DNA of 64,000 bases from Carnegiea gigantea (Eukaryota; Streptophyta; Magnoliopsida; Caryophyllales; Cactaceae): the NCBI GenBank assembly GCA_029747015.1, contig JAKOGI010001329.1:164501-228500 (forward strand). The letters run 5' to 3'. Under the pieces are notes generated by a model, which made no database searches, had not been told where the DNA came from, and worked only from the letters and a program-made list of their open reading frames with translations. Made by a program: the position numbers and the translations under genes. Positions 9,750 through 18,153 of the stretch are shown here, one piece after another; positions within the stretch are counted from its first letter, which is position 1, and every line of letters starts with the position of its first letter.

Positions 9750-10385
9750 AGTGAACAGTTTATACTCTTGCTCAAGAGTTAGCATTTTCTTGATGTGTGT
9801 GAACAGTTTAGATACTTGTTTGGGAGTCTTCTTTTTTGAATGCGCGAACAGTTTAGCCTCCTGTTCGGGAGTCTTCTTTTTTGAATGTGTGAATAGTTTT
9901 TGCTCGTGTTCGGGAGTCTTCTTTTTTGAATGTACGAACAGTTTAGCCTCTCGATCGAGAGTCTTTCTTTTTGAATGTACGAACAGTTTAGCCTCTTGTT
10001 CGGGAGTCTTCTTTTTTGAATGTGCGAACAGTTTAGCCTCTTGTTCAAGAGTCTTCTTTTTGAATGTATGTGAATAGTTTTTCCTCATGTTCAGGAGTAT
10101 TCTTTTTTGAATGTGCAAACAGTTTAGCCTCTTGCTCGGGAGTCTTCTTTTCTGAATGTGCGAACAGTTCAGTCTCTTGTTCGGGAGCCGCCTTCTTTTT
10201 CTTGAATGCGTGTGAACGATTTAGACTCTTATTCAGAAGCCTTCTTTTCTTGAATGTGTGTGAACAGTTTAGACGCTTGCTCAAAAGCCTTCTTTTCTTG
10301 AATATGTGTGTGAACAGTTTAGACTCTTAAATGGGAGCCTTCTTTTTTGAATGTGCGAACAGTTTAGCCTCTTTGTTCGGGAGCT
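9750..10385 (-). repeat. 45-bp tandem array in element B encoding a Lys-rich 15-residue repeat
   Basis: About 14 units, anchored on GAACAGTTTA at 9753, 9801, 9846, 9891, 9936, 9981, 10026, 10072, 10117, 10162, 10214, 10262, 10312 and 10357. The core spacing is 45 bp with a few 46 to 52 bp. In element sense the array stays open through many units and would encode copies of HSKKKTPEQEAKLFA. It starts just downstream of the last gag-like stop (10421). Because 45 is divisible by three, open frames on both strands are expected without selection. Confidence 0.9.
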
Positions 10386-10420
10386 AGTCCAGCATTTCCT
10401 TAAGGAAGGGCGTTGACCTG

Positions 10421-11746
10421 TTACCTTGCGTCACAGTTGGAAGAAGCTTGTTCATCTTCCTTAGTTCTTTCTTTTGAATTGGCCTTAGCCCCATGGCCAG
10501 TGAGAATTAGGACGCGCTTCTTTACTTTCAGCGAGTCATCCACCTTCACATCTAAAGTGGAAACACGCTTCATGAGTGAAGGAATTGAACTTTGGGCTTT
10601 ATTTGTTTTGCCGAAGTGGCTGAACACCAAATCTTTTTTTTGTGAGGGCGGTGCACTTGATGAAGTCTCGCCTATCTTGATTCTGGCGAAAATCGAGGGT
10701 TTAGGTTGCTTATCCTTCTTCAACCTATGGAAGACAGAGGACTTTGGGATTTTACCCTTTCCAATCCTTCTAAGCACAGAAGGGCATTGGCGCGACGTTG
10801 ACGGGTACAACCTATCGAACACTCTCGTTTTGGGGTTAGTCTTGGCATTTTCACCCTCATTATCATCAACTTCTTTAGCTATGATATATTGAGTGAGGGC
10901 TTGCTTATCCTTGCATCGTTTCGAAATCCTCATAGGCTGCGACGGTACGTAGCTAAGACCAACTTTAGGCGTTGCAGCATTGCCCCCTTGACTTTGTATG
11001 ACCCTCTGCGCGCTGTCAATTCTGTAGGGCTTAGCTTGCATCACATGCCCCAAAGATGTTGGCTGGCTGAAATTATGGCTGGACCTCGTCATTAACTTGT
11101 GCGCATTAGGATCACACCCATCACTGATGCGCATCTTTAATAACTCACTTTCTTATTGGAGCGAGCCTTTAGAAGAGGCAACAAAACCAGGGAAAGAAAC
11201 CTTGGTCAATTTGCTTGGGTTCGCCCTATGAACTGGAAGCACACCCTTTTCTTTCAGAATGCACCAGCTTGCTTCATTGAACTTGCATTCAACCTTTGTT
11301 GCACTTTTAGAATTTGTACATTTAAAGACTGGCGCTGCTGAATTTGCCGCGACATTTGCTCGCCTGACGGACGAGACTGACATTGTCCTCTCATTCTTTT
11401 CTTTCCGTTGTTGTTGTAGCTCGATGCTGCCATCACCACTTTCTTCAGGAGGGACATTCAACTCTTTATTTGTTTCGTCTTCGTCAATTTCGAAACATGA
11501 AGTTGTGTAGATAGCCACCCCATTAAAGAAGTTTTTTATAAAGCATTCCCCTGAGCCCTCTAGTACTTCAGCATGATCCATTCCAAAATCTAACTCATCA
11601 GCCTCTTGCACTGCAACATGGCCAACTTCTGCTGTTTCATCCAAATCTAAAATGATTCTTCCTTCCTTGGCCAGTCGCATGATGCGCTCCTTGAGTGTAA
11701 CGTACTTTTCAAAAGGGTGACTAACGATTCTATGGTACAAACAGTA
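10421..11746 (-). pseudogene. Element B gag, C-terminal modules
   Basis: Two stretches in one frame, 11153-11740 and 10421-11134, separated by a stop at 11153. The first opens YHRIVSHPFEKYVTLKERI, matching the conserved 'YHR-V-HP---C--LK' module near the C-terminus of Tat-type gag proteins. It is entered from the upstream gag frame by a frameshift near 11745. The second carries repeated SVF-RL/SIFARI-type units (VFDRLYPSTSRQCPSVLRRI), also seen in that family. A protease motif would be expected after this in an autonomous relative; none is present before the 45-bp array. Confidence 0.7.
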
Positions 11747-13344
11747 TTTATGTCGGCGGTCCTCCCAACTTCTTCTGGGCGCTTTGGCTTAAGCAATTCG
11801 ATGACACCCTTTTCGAGTAAGTCATCTAGCATGCCTGACAAATCTAAGTCAGGAAATGGATACTTCTTTTTCTGAAGTTCTTTTAGTATGGGACGCTTAT
11901 TTGTCGCAACTTTTAACGATGAGCTCTTTTTGCCTCCTAGTTTTGGCTTTTCTATAATGCAAATTGGCTGACTTGTAGAGGTGAACATCACTTCTTTGGT
12001 CGTGCCCTTCGAAAAATTAACATTCTTCTCAAATTCAACCTTGTCCCTCTTTAATTCAATAGAATAGAAGGAGTTGGTGCAACGACTAGCTATCGTCACC
12101 TCCATGTCATGCGCCTTGGTCGCCAATTCTTGAAAAGTCCTAGGTTTGCTCATTTGTAAGACGTACAGCAAGTCCCAGTGTATGCCTTGGGTGCACATTT
12201 CGACGGCGGATGCTTCAAACAACCAATCTTTGCACTCAAGGCTAAGTGCATGTCAGCGGTTGATGTAGTCAAGAACTGGCTCGTCCTTCCACTGTTTTGT
12301 GTTTATCAGCTCAGTCATGCTGAGAACGCGCTGAGTGCTGTAGAACTTGTTGAGGAACTCTTGCTCCATTTGTTCCCACCTGTCAATGGACTCAGGTTCT
12401 AAGTCAGTATACCAGTCAAAGACAATACCTTTTAATGTCCTGACGAACTGTTTCACCATAAGGTCGCTGTCAGTCCCAGCATTGTTGTATATCTCAATGA
12501 AATGTGCAACATGCTATTTTGGATAACCTTTTCCATCCAATTGTTAGAACTTAGGGGGTTGGTAACCGTAGGGCATTCGAAGAGCATCAACCTTCTTAGT
12601 GTAAGGCTTGGTATATAGGAGAGTTCTGCGCTAACCTTCACCTAGCTGCATCTTAACAGCATTTGCTATCAAGTCTTGTATTTGCTCAATGGTCATTGAT
12701 CCAGAGGACTTGTCATGTTTAGGGGTAGCGCTTTTCTTTGACTGCTTCTCGCTGTCAGAGGCTTCAATGTGGATGGACATTTTTTCTGAGTCCTCATTTT
12801 CTACGTCCTTTGTGGAATATTGAGCTGGCCGTTTTTCTAACTTCGTGGTCAGCTTAGCAATCTTTTCTTCTTGGAGCTTAATGCGCGCTTCCTTTTCTTC
12901 GTTGTCCCTGGTGAGTTTTTCTAGGATGGCTTTCATGTTGGCCATCTCCTCTTTCAGAGTTGTTGTAGCTATCATCATGGCTAGCATGATAATAGTTTTG
13001 GAGGACTCAACTTCAGTCTTTGACATGCGCACCCCCTTCGGTGAGGGCGAAGAAGAGTTACTGTTGTAGTAGTCTTCGACCTCGCAGATTGGAGATTGAA
13101 GTTGGGGATTTTGAATTTCACCTTTCCAAGATGACACCTTCTGCTGCGTCTTCATGTCTTGGAGGTTGGATGGGGGCGACACAGTTTGCCAAGGAGCAGT
13201 CGGCATAGCAGCATTCGCCATATTCCTGGTCTTCATTGTGTGCGCGCGCCAGCTAGAAGTGACGCTTGCTTCACAGGATATGCACGAAAGAGATCCTGTG
13301 CTCATCTTCTTCGAAGCTTGTGCGCGCGCATTCTTTGCAACCAT
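11747..13344 (-). pseudogene. gag: Element B gag, N-terminal and capsid region
   Basis: The most likely start is ATG 13344 (MVAKNARAQASKK); frame upstream of it is PBS and LTR. A coiled-coil-like segment rich in Glu/Lys (LKEEMANMKAILEKLTRDNE) lies near 12830-12970. The capsid-type core is at 12253-12459 (TLKGIVFDWYTDLEP, then WEQMEQEFLNKFYST). The same frame carries a stop at 12631, a short frame change covered by 12453-12641, a stop at 12253 and then 11747-12222. RT and integrase never follow. Confidence 0.75.
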
Positions 13345-13418
13345 GTCTTCATTGAAGAAGATGTTCTTGTGACTTGAAAGTCTTGATCTTTTAGGAGAAA
13401 GAGATGAGAGGTAGAGAT

Positions 13419-13436
13419 GTCCCACCAAGCGTGCCA
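13419..13436 (-). other. Primer-binding-site position of element B, tRNA not assigned
   Basis: The minus strand beside the 5' LTR reads AATT then TGGCACGCTTGGTGGGAC. The TGG start fits a PBS, but I cannot match the rest to a plant tRNA 3' end from memory. Confidence 0.5.
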
Positions 13437-13440
13437 AATT

Positions 13441-14096
13441 TGTAATCACAAATTACAAAGATTGAATTTTTATAGATTCAATTGATTTAAGTTGGGCACA
13501 ATCTCTATAAATACAAAATCCTCTGATTCTTTCTCTTTTAAGGATGGATTTTTCAAACCTTGAACCATGGAGGGTAGGGGGCTATTTATAGAAAAGCCTC
13601 CCCTTTGAAAGTCAAAATGAGCATTGACTTGGGTTTTGGGCTTTGACCTAAGTTTTGGCCCTTTCAATAAGGTTTTACCCTAGACTTTTTTGACTTTGAC
13701 TTTGACTTGGGAGCCTCCCGAGTTTAGGCCGAGCATTGACTTAGAAGTCGCTTCGAGTTTTGACCGGACGTTGACTTGGGCGTTGTTTTTGACGTTTGAC
13801 TTGTAAGTCGATGTATGTCTTGACCTTTGACTTTGACCTTTGATTTTGACTTAAACCGCGTGTTGACTTGGATGTCGTTCGAGTTTACGGCCGTAACTTG
13901 ACTTGGTAGTCATCTTGAGTCTCAATTTGGGCTTTGACTTGAATTTCGACTGAACTTGGACTTGGAAGTCATGTGGGTTTCATTTTGAACTTGATTTGTG
14001 AGTCTTTGGATCTGATTAAACTAATTAAAAGGGTTGGCCTAATTAATTAATTTAATTTAATTTTGATACGGTACGAATAAATTTTTAGTGCTTACA
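13441..14096 (-). repeat. Element B 5' LTR
   Basis: Pairs with 6100-6754. The TATA box CTATAAATAG is on the minus strand at 13582-13591. I count 17 TTGAC cores between about 13621 and 13940, upstream of the TATA box in element sense. Confidence 0.93.
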
Positions 14097-14241
14097 CCCT
14101 GAAAATACAGAAAGATGTTGTATGAGTAAAATGTATTCTAAAGGACGCCGATTTGACCGTCTCTTAACATGATCGAACATGAAAACGATTAAAGAATTGG
14201 TCAATTAGGAGCTAAAATGAGGTCAAAATAGAGGTTCATCA
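14097..14241 (-). repeat. Element A 5' LTR, outer part after element B
   Basis: Matches 148-291 and ends CA at 14241. It begins with the right target-duplication copy CCCTG of element B. Confidence 0.9.
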
Positions 14242-15381
14242 CTGAGCGGCTAAGTTATTGTCTCGTAAAGGTGTTAGGGTTTTCAGAGTGAACTCTCTGA
14301 TACTAAATAACACTATTTAGAAAAAAGAGACTCATGCAACTGGGAGTCCTTAGGCAATTTATATTAGTGTCCTTAGGGTTCCTCTATCAGATATGATTTA
14401 CAATGGCTACAACAGCTGTCCACAACACTGCTCGACTCCACTTTAGTGCCCATTGAAGGACATATAACCGCATTGGATAAGACACTTCATCTAAAAAAAC
14501 CAAACCTAGAGCAAATGTATTGACTATTGACTGGGCGGCTCTTAACCTTTTTTCCCCCCATCCCTCTTCTTGCCTAGCTTTCCCCTAATACCCCAATTTA
14601 TTTATTTTTTTTTTTAAAAGATCGCACCAAACTATTGTTGAACAACTAAATTCTTTTGAAAGCTTTAGAATCAAACCTAATATGAAACATGACAACCCAA
14701 GCCCCTTTCTTTAATTGTTCTTCGTATTCGTTTCTTTTTGCTTTAGATCATGACCAAGACAATGCTTTTGATTCATTCAAATGATCACTGCCCGTCGGAC
14801 ATGGTTAGCGAGAAACATTCCCCATTTGAACAAAATCATTGATGAACACAAACAAAAAATTTAGGAAAACGATAGAACCAGTAAAGCAAAATAAATTGTT
14901 CTAAAGCTACAATGAACATGCTGCAATTTTATTCAAGGAGTGCACCTACAACACACAGGGCAAATCTCCAAAACACATCAACTGTGAAATGCTAATCAGT
15001 CATTTTTGTTGCAGCAATCTGCTATCGCCATCAAATTCAATCCTACAATCTTTCTACCTAAAGCCCACTTCCTCACTCTTGCGGTGGAATTTCAAAACAG
15101 TAATCACCCAAAATCAAACCAATCCAACAGCAACTGATTAATGATGATCAAAACCCCCCTTCACATCTACAATTAAACCTAACCCCAATCTTCAAAAATA
15201 TTCACAATTCCTCATTCGGGTTAACTCACCCTTCGTCAAATTTGCTCCAAAGCAGAGCCTCCTTCCCTTTTCCTCTGTTCAAAAACAGTCAAAAACTCTG
15301 TACATTTTTTCCTTTTTTTTGTGATTTTCTTTTTTCTTTTGGTTTTTTTTGGGGGGGGGGGTTCTCTCTCATCTATCTGAG
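14242..15381. other. Intergenic sequence downstream of the host gene
   Basis: No gene or repeat recognised. The part near 15242-15360 holds T-rich runs and a run of about 12 G and is probably the 3' untranslated region of the minus-strand gene at 15382. Confidence 0.5.
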
Positions 15382-16077
15382 TCAAGGGACCTGGGTTTTG
15401 GAAGGCGGGCCAATCGGACCGGCATGCGAGCGGAAAGCCAAGGTGATGGCGTCGTTTTTACACCAGTGAAACGGCACCGTTTCGGATTCCATCGTGGAAT
15501 AGTTCAAGCGCACATCACAGAGCACCCTATCACTGCTGGTGCACCCAGAAGAAGAAACGCCGTCATCGCTGCTGATCCTAAACCCTCCGCCATTAATACC
15601 TCCCCAATAATACGATGAGCTTAGATCCGAATAAACATCCGAGTTCAAATTCAACGACATCAAGTACCTCCCCTTCTCTCTCTCCATCTCCTCCCTCAAT
15701 CTAATCGCATAGTCCATGTACTGCGCCTCCAAAGTGGGGTTCCGGAGGCGGCGCCGTCGGAGACGGTGTGAGCGCTTCAGGACGACGCGGAAGAAGGCGA
15801 AGGAAGATTCCCCCATGGCGGCCGAGAAGTTGAACTTGCTGGTAACGGGGTGGCGTCGGTGGTGGTGGTGGTGCTGGTATGGGCTGGTGGTTCGCTCGAA
15901 GTAGATGGTGAGTTGGTGGTAGGAAATCCCGATTTTCTGGCTGATGATTGAACGAAAAGCGTGGAATGTCATCCCCGGCGTTATTACGATAGTGCCCAGA
16001 TCGATTTCTCTCTCTCCGTCGAAGAATACCACCGGAGAAAATGCGCCGGCGAGGCTGTCGTCGTCCATCATCATCAT
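15382..16077 (-). CDS. Plant-specific uncharacterised protein (DUF7138-like), single exon
   Basis: Intact 231-residue frame. The start is placed at the first of four Met codons (MMMMDDDSLAG) at 16077. The frame is open upstream to 16287, but that part contains the TATA box and pyrimidine-rich leader. Residues 13-60 are the conserved core (FSPVVFFDGEREIDLGTIVI, then TFHAFRSIISQKIGIS and a QLTIYF end). This resembles a plant family I remember as DUF7138, with a ubiquitin-like look; the family number is from memory. A His-rich loop, a basic VVLKRSHRLRRRRLR segment and a Ser/Gly-rich stretch follow, then a PFHWCKNDAI motif and a short AGPIGPP tail. No signal peptide or membrane segment. Function unknown; it is the only intact-looking host gene here. 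Confidence 0.8.
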   Translation of the reverse strand: MMMMDDDSLAGAFSPVVFFDGEREIDLGTIVITPGMTFHAFRSIISQKIGISYHQLTIYFERTTSPYQHHHHHRRHPVTSKFNFSAAMGESSFAFFRVVLKRSHRLRRRRLRNPTLEAQYMDYAIRLREEMEREKGRYLMSLNLNSDVYSDLSSSYYWGGINGGGFRISSDDGVSSSGCTSSDRVLCDVRLNYSTMESETVPFHWCKNDAITLAFRSHAGPIGPPSKTQVP

Positions 16078-16149
16078 GATTCTTGTTCTGCTAATATAAT
16101 CGTCCCTGAAATTTTTACGGGAAATCTCTGGATTGAGCAAATAGCAATC

Positions 16150-16182
<33 letters not shown>

Positions 16183-16186
16183 GGGG
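16150..16186. repeat. GA/CT microsatellite and G run in the 5' leader of the host gene
   Basis: About 11 GA units (16150-16171) followed by 15 G (16172-16186). In gene sense this is a C run followed by CT repeats just downstream of the predicted transcription start, a common pyrimidine-patch arrangement in plant core promoters. Confidence 0.9.
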
Positions 16187-16218
16187 AGCGAGAGGGGGGA
16201 ATGGTAAACGCAGAAGGG

Positions 16219-16224
16219 TTTATA
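16219..16224 (-). promoter_or_regulatory. TATA box of the 15382-16077 gene
   Basis: The minus strand reads ATTATAAACC, with TATAAA at 16219-16224, about 30 bp upstream of the CT-rich patch and about 140 bp upstream of the ATG at 16077. It argues against the longer frame starting at 16287. Confidence 0.6.
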
Positions 16225-16299
16225 ATGGCGGGGGGATGAGTTAGAGGCGGCGTAGACTCGAGAAGGGGATTTTGCCTTGGGGTGCAAGTTCTTTCCATT

Positions 16300-16786
16300 T
16301 TTCAGACTTCTTATTCACCAAGACATCGAAAATTTCTGGAAGAAATCTATTTGGCAACTGGCAAGTGACTGGCACCTGTGCAGAAACACAGGCTTGCGGA
16401 CCGTTGGACCGAGTACGTCAGTACGTGCCTCGGGCTTCACTTCTCTCCTTCTTTTTTTTTTTTTTTCATTTTTGTTTTCACTTCTTTTTCTCATGATTAT
16501 TAAAACAGAAGATTTTGTTTACACGGACAAAAAAATCACCAATATATTGTGATTGGTTTATTTATCTTTTAACTTTGAGGTCTTTTATTTTATGGTTATA
16601 ATTGTTAATTAATTGCACGTATCATGTCAGCATAAATTTGACAGTTATTTTTGTTATTATATTTAAATTTTGAAATGATTTAAAAAATAATATATGACAA
16701 ACAAAAAATAAAATCCAACTATTGTTTTCTATTTTGTGAACCAGGCTCAAAGATCAATCTAGATAGGATTCATACATAAGTTTTTA
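16300..16786. other. Upstream intergenic sequence
   Basis: AT-rich, with a T run at 16452-16466. No gene recognised. Confidence 0.4.
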
Positions 16787-17305
16787 GGGCCTGTTCTTTT
16801 CGTAGGTAAATGGGGGTGGGTAAAAGGTTGAAGTGGGTTGAGGTTGATTGAGGTGGGTTGAAATTGATATTTTTTTGTTGAGGTGGATTGAAGTAGGTTT
16901 AAGTGGGTTGAAGTTGGTTGAAGTTGGTTGAAGTTGGTATATTTTTTTGTAATGGGTTGAAGTGGGTTAAAATAATGAGAATGTGTGATAATTTATTAAG
17001 TTATTGTAATTTTTAGTGCATTTTTCTGCTGAATAGTAATTTCATAATTTTGTAGCTATTTTTATGGAAGTTAGGGGCCAGTACAACTTGTCAATTAATT
17101 TTAACGATTTGGATTACAAATTATTAAATTTAGGAAGGGGTGAGTTAAAATTGGTTGAAGTGAGTTGAGGTAGGTTGAAGTAGGTTGAAGTAGGTTGAGG
17201 TTGGTATTTTTTTCAGGTGGGTTGAAGTTGGCTGAAGTGGGTTGAAGTAGGTTGAGGTGGGTTGAGGTTGATAAATATAAAAAGACCTACGAAAAGAACA
17301 GGGCC
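16787..17305. mobile_element. Non-autonomous inverted-repeat transposon (MITE), probably hAT-like
   Basis: The ends at 16787-16807 and 17285-17305 are inverted copies of 21 bases with one mismatch (outer sequence GGGCCTGTTCTTTTCG). The 8 bases outside (AGTTTTTA and AGTAACTA) agree at five positions, which suggests a decayed 8-bp hAT-type target duplication but is not proof. Both flanks inside carry many copies of GGTTGAAGT/GGTTGAGGT in the same polarity, with an AT-rich centre (about 16980-17140). No coding sequence. Confidence 0.75.
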
Positions 17306-18153
17306 AGTAACTATGAAAATTTCACCAATTAAGATCATTAACACCCTAATCAAAAAATTTAAAAACTACAAACCAAAAAAAAAATTTAGAGATAGATTTT
17401 TAAAAAACAAGAACAGTTACTGGACAATAATAATCTAAACTCTGAGGTTATCATACAAGCATAACCTGGATTCTAGCACTACAAACTATGGGAATATTTA
17501 TTTTCAGCAGTTCAACGGTCATTTTAGATTGTATTTTTTTAGTTATTTCAAATAATATTGGACCTAAAACAATATGAATATGTAAAACTCAGGTTACCTA
17601 TATCCTGTTTGAAGTCCAAGAAGAATAACAATTGTTGGTGTGGGTCCTGTGTTTGTAGCTCTTAGGAATATCAAAATATAGGTAATCTTACCCTACAAGC
17701 TAAGCACTTTTTCAAGTATAGAGGCCTATTCCAATTTACTTAAAAATTACAATCTAAAATAACCTTTGCACTACTGAAATTAAGCACTGTCAAAGCTCAT
17801 AATGTTAGGAACTATTTCAGTGGCCAATCTAGAGTTTCAAATTAAGGGTGTTTACATGCAAGCATTCATCACCATATGTGCCATAAAATAAAGTTTAAAC
17901 AAAATCTTCTATTACAATTGTCCTTTACGATTTTTCATTTTTTGAAATCGATCCATATAAAACTGGAAAAAAAGAAGATGAGACTTAGAAATTAAGTTCA
18001 CTTAGTTAAAACAAGCAACGCATTAGTTCAAATGAAGACTTGAGATAGTGACATAGAAAACAATGAAGCAAATGCCAGCTATCAAGCAATTGATCAATTA
18101 ATTGAAAATCAAGCAAGAAGCAACACATTAGTTCAGTCAACAGCTACTGCTAT
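17306..18153. other. AT-rich intergenic sequence
   Basis: Nothing recognised. The last five bases (GCTAT, 18149-18153) are the left flank of element C. Confidence 0.4.

Larger units (their letters stand above)
6100..14096 (-). mobile_element. Element B: gag-only LTR retrotransposon with captured gene fragments and tandem arrays
   Basis: Bounded by LTRs of 655 and 656 bp (TGTAATCAC...GTGCYTACA) and a 5-bp target duplication, sitting inside the 5' LTR of element A in the same orientation. From 5' to 3' on the minus strand it carries a PBS-like site, a decayed gag region (13344-10421), a 45-bp tandem array, an 82-bp tandem array, an antisense PPR fragment, a sense RRS1 fragment, a 3' region and a PPT. 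There is no protease, RT, RNase H or integrase. The gag C-terminal modules resemble plant Tat-lineage proteins. Variable tandem arrays near the 3' untranslated region are known for Tat/Ogre-like elements. Confidence 0.9.
1..14241 (-). mobile_element. Element A: non-autonomous Athila/Tat-type Ty3/gypsy retrotransposon, left end outside window
   Basis: The element reads on the minus strand. The 5' LTR is on the right (4871-14241, interrupted by element B) and the 3' LTR is on the left (1-291 visible). Between them lie a PBS matching tRNA-Asp, a gag frame, a protease remnant, and about 2.1 kb without coding before the polypurine tract. No reverse transcriptase, RNase H or integrase is present, although the internal region is bounded by PBS and PPT, so it must rely on enzymes from a relative. 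A tRNA-Asp primer and this gag type are known from Athila-like elements. Without B, the right LTR is about 1.37 kb. The first 291 bases repeat 5949-6094 plus 14097-14241. The sequence after 14241 (CTGAG) would be the target-site duplication, but its partner lies outside the window. Confidence 0.85.

Noticed and set aside
9751..10330. Plus-strand Cys/Ser/Phe-rich frames
   Set aside because: Antisense reading of the 45-bp array; frames stay open because the unit is divisible by three. It is not a Cys-rich secreted protein.
8753..10385. CRISPR-like array
   Set aside because: Units are contiguous with no unique spacers, and the DNA is a plant nuclear retroelement.
14700..15240. Possible exon or promoter upstream of element A
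   Set aside because: Only short frames and ordinary AT-rich text; nothing to support it.
15716..16239. Plus-strand frames opposite the host gene
   Set aside because: Arg- and Trp-rich shadows of the real minus-strand gene.
16078..16287. N-terminal extension of the host gene (70 extra residues)
   Set aside because: The extension covers the TATA box and the CT-rich transcription-start patch and is low complexity (Pro, Ser and Leu runs). The conserved part begins after the Met cluster at 16077.
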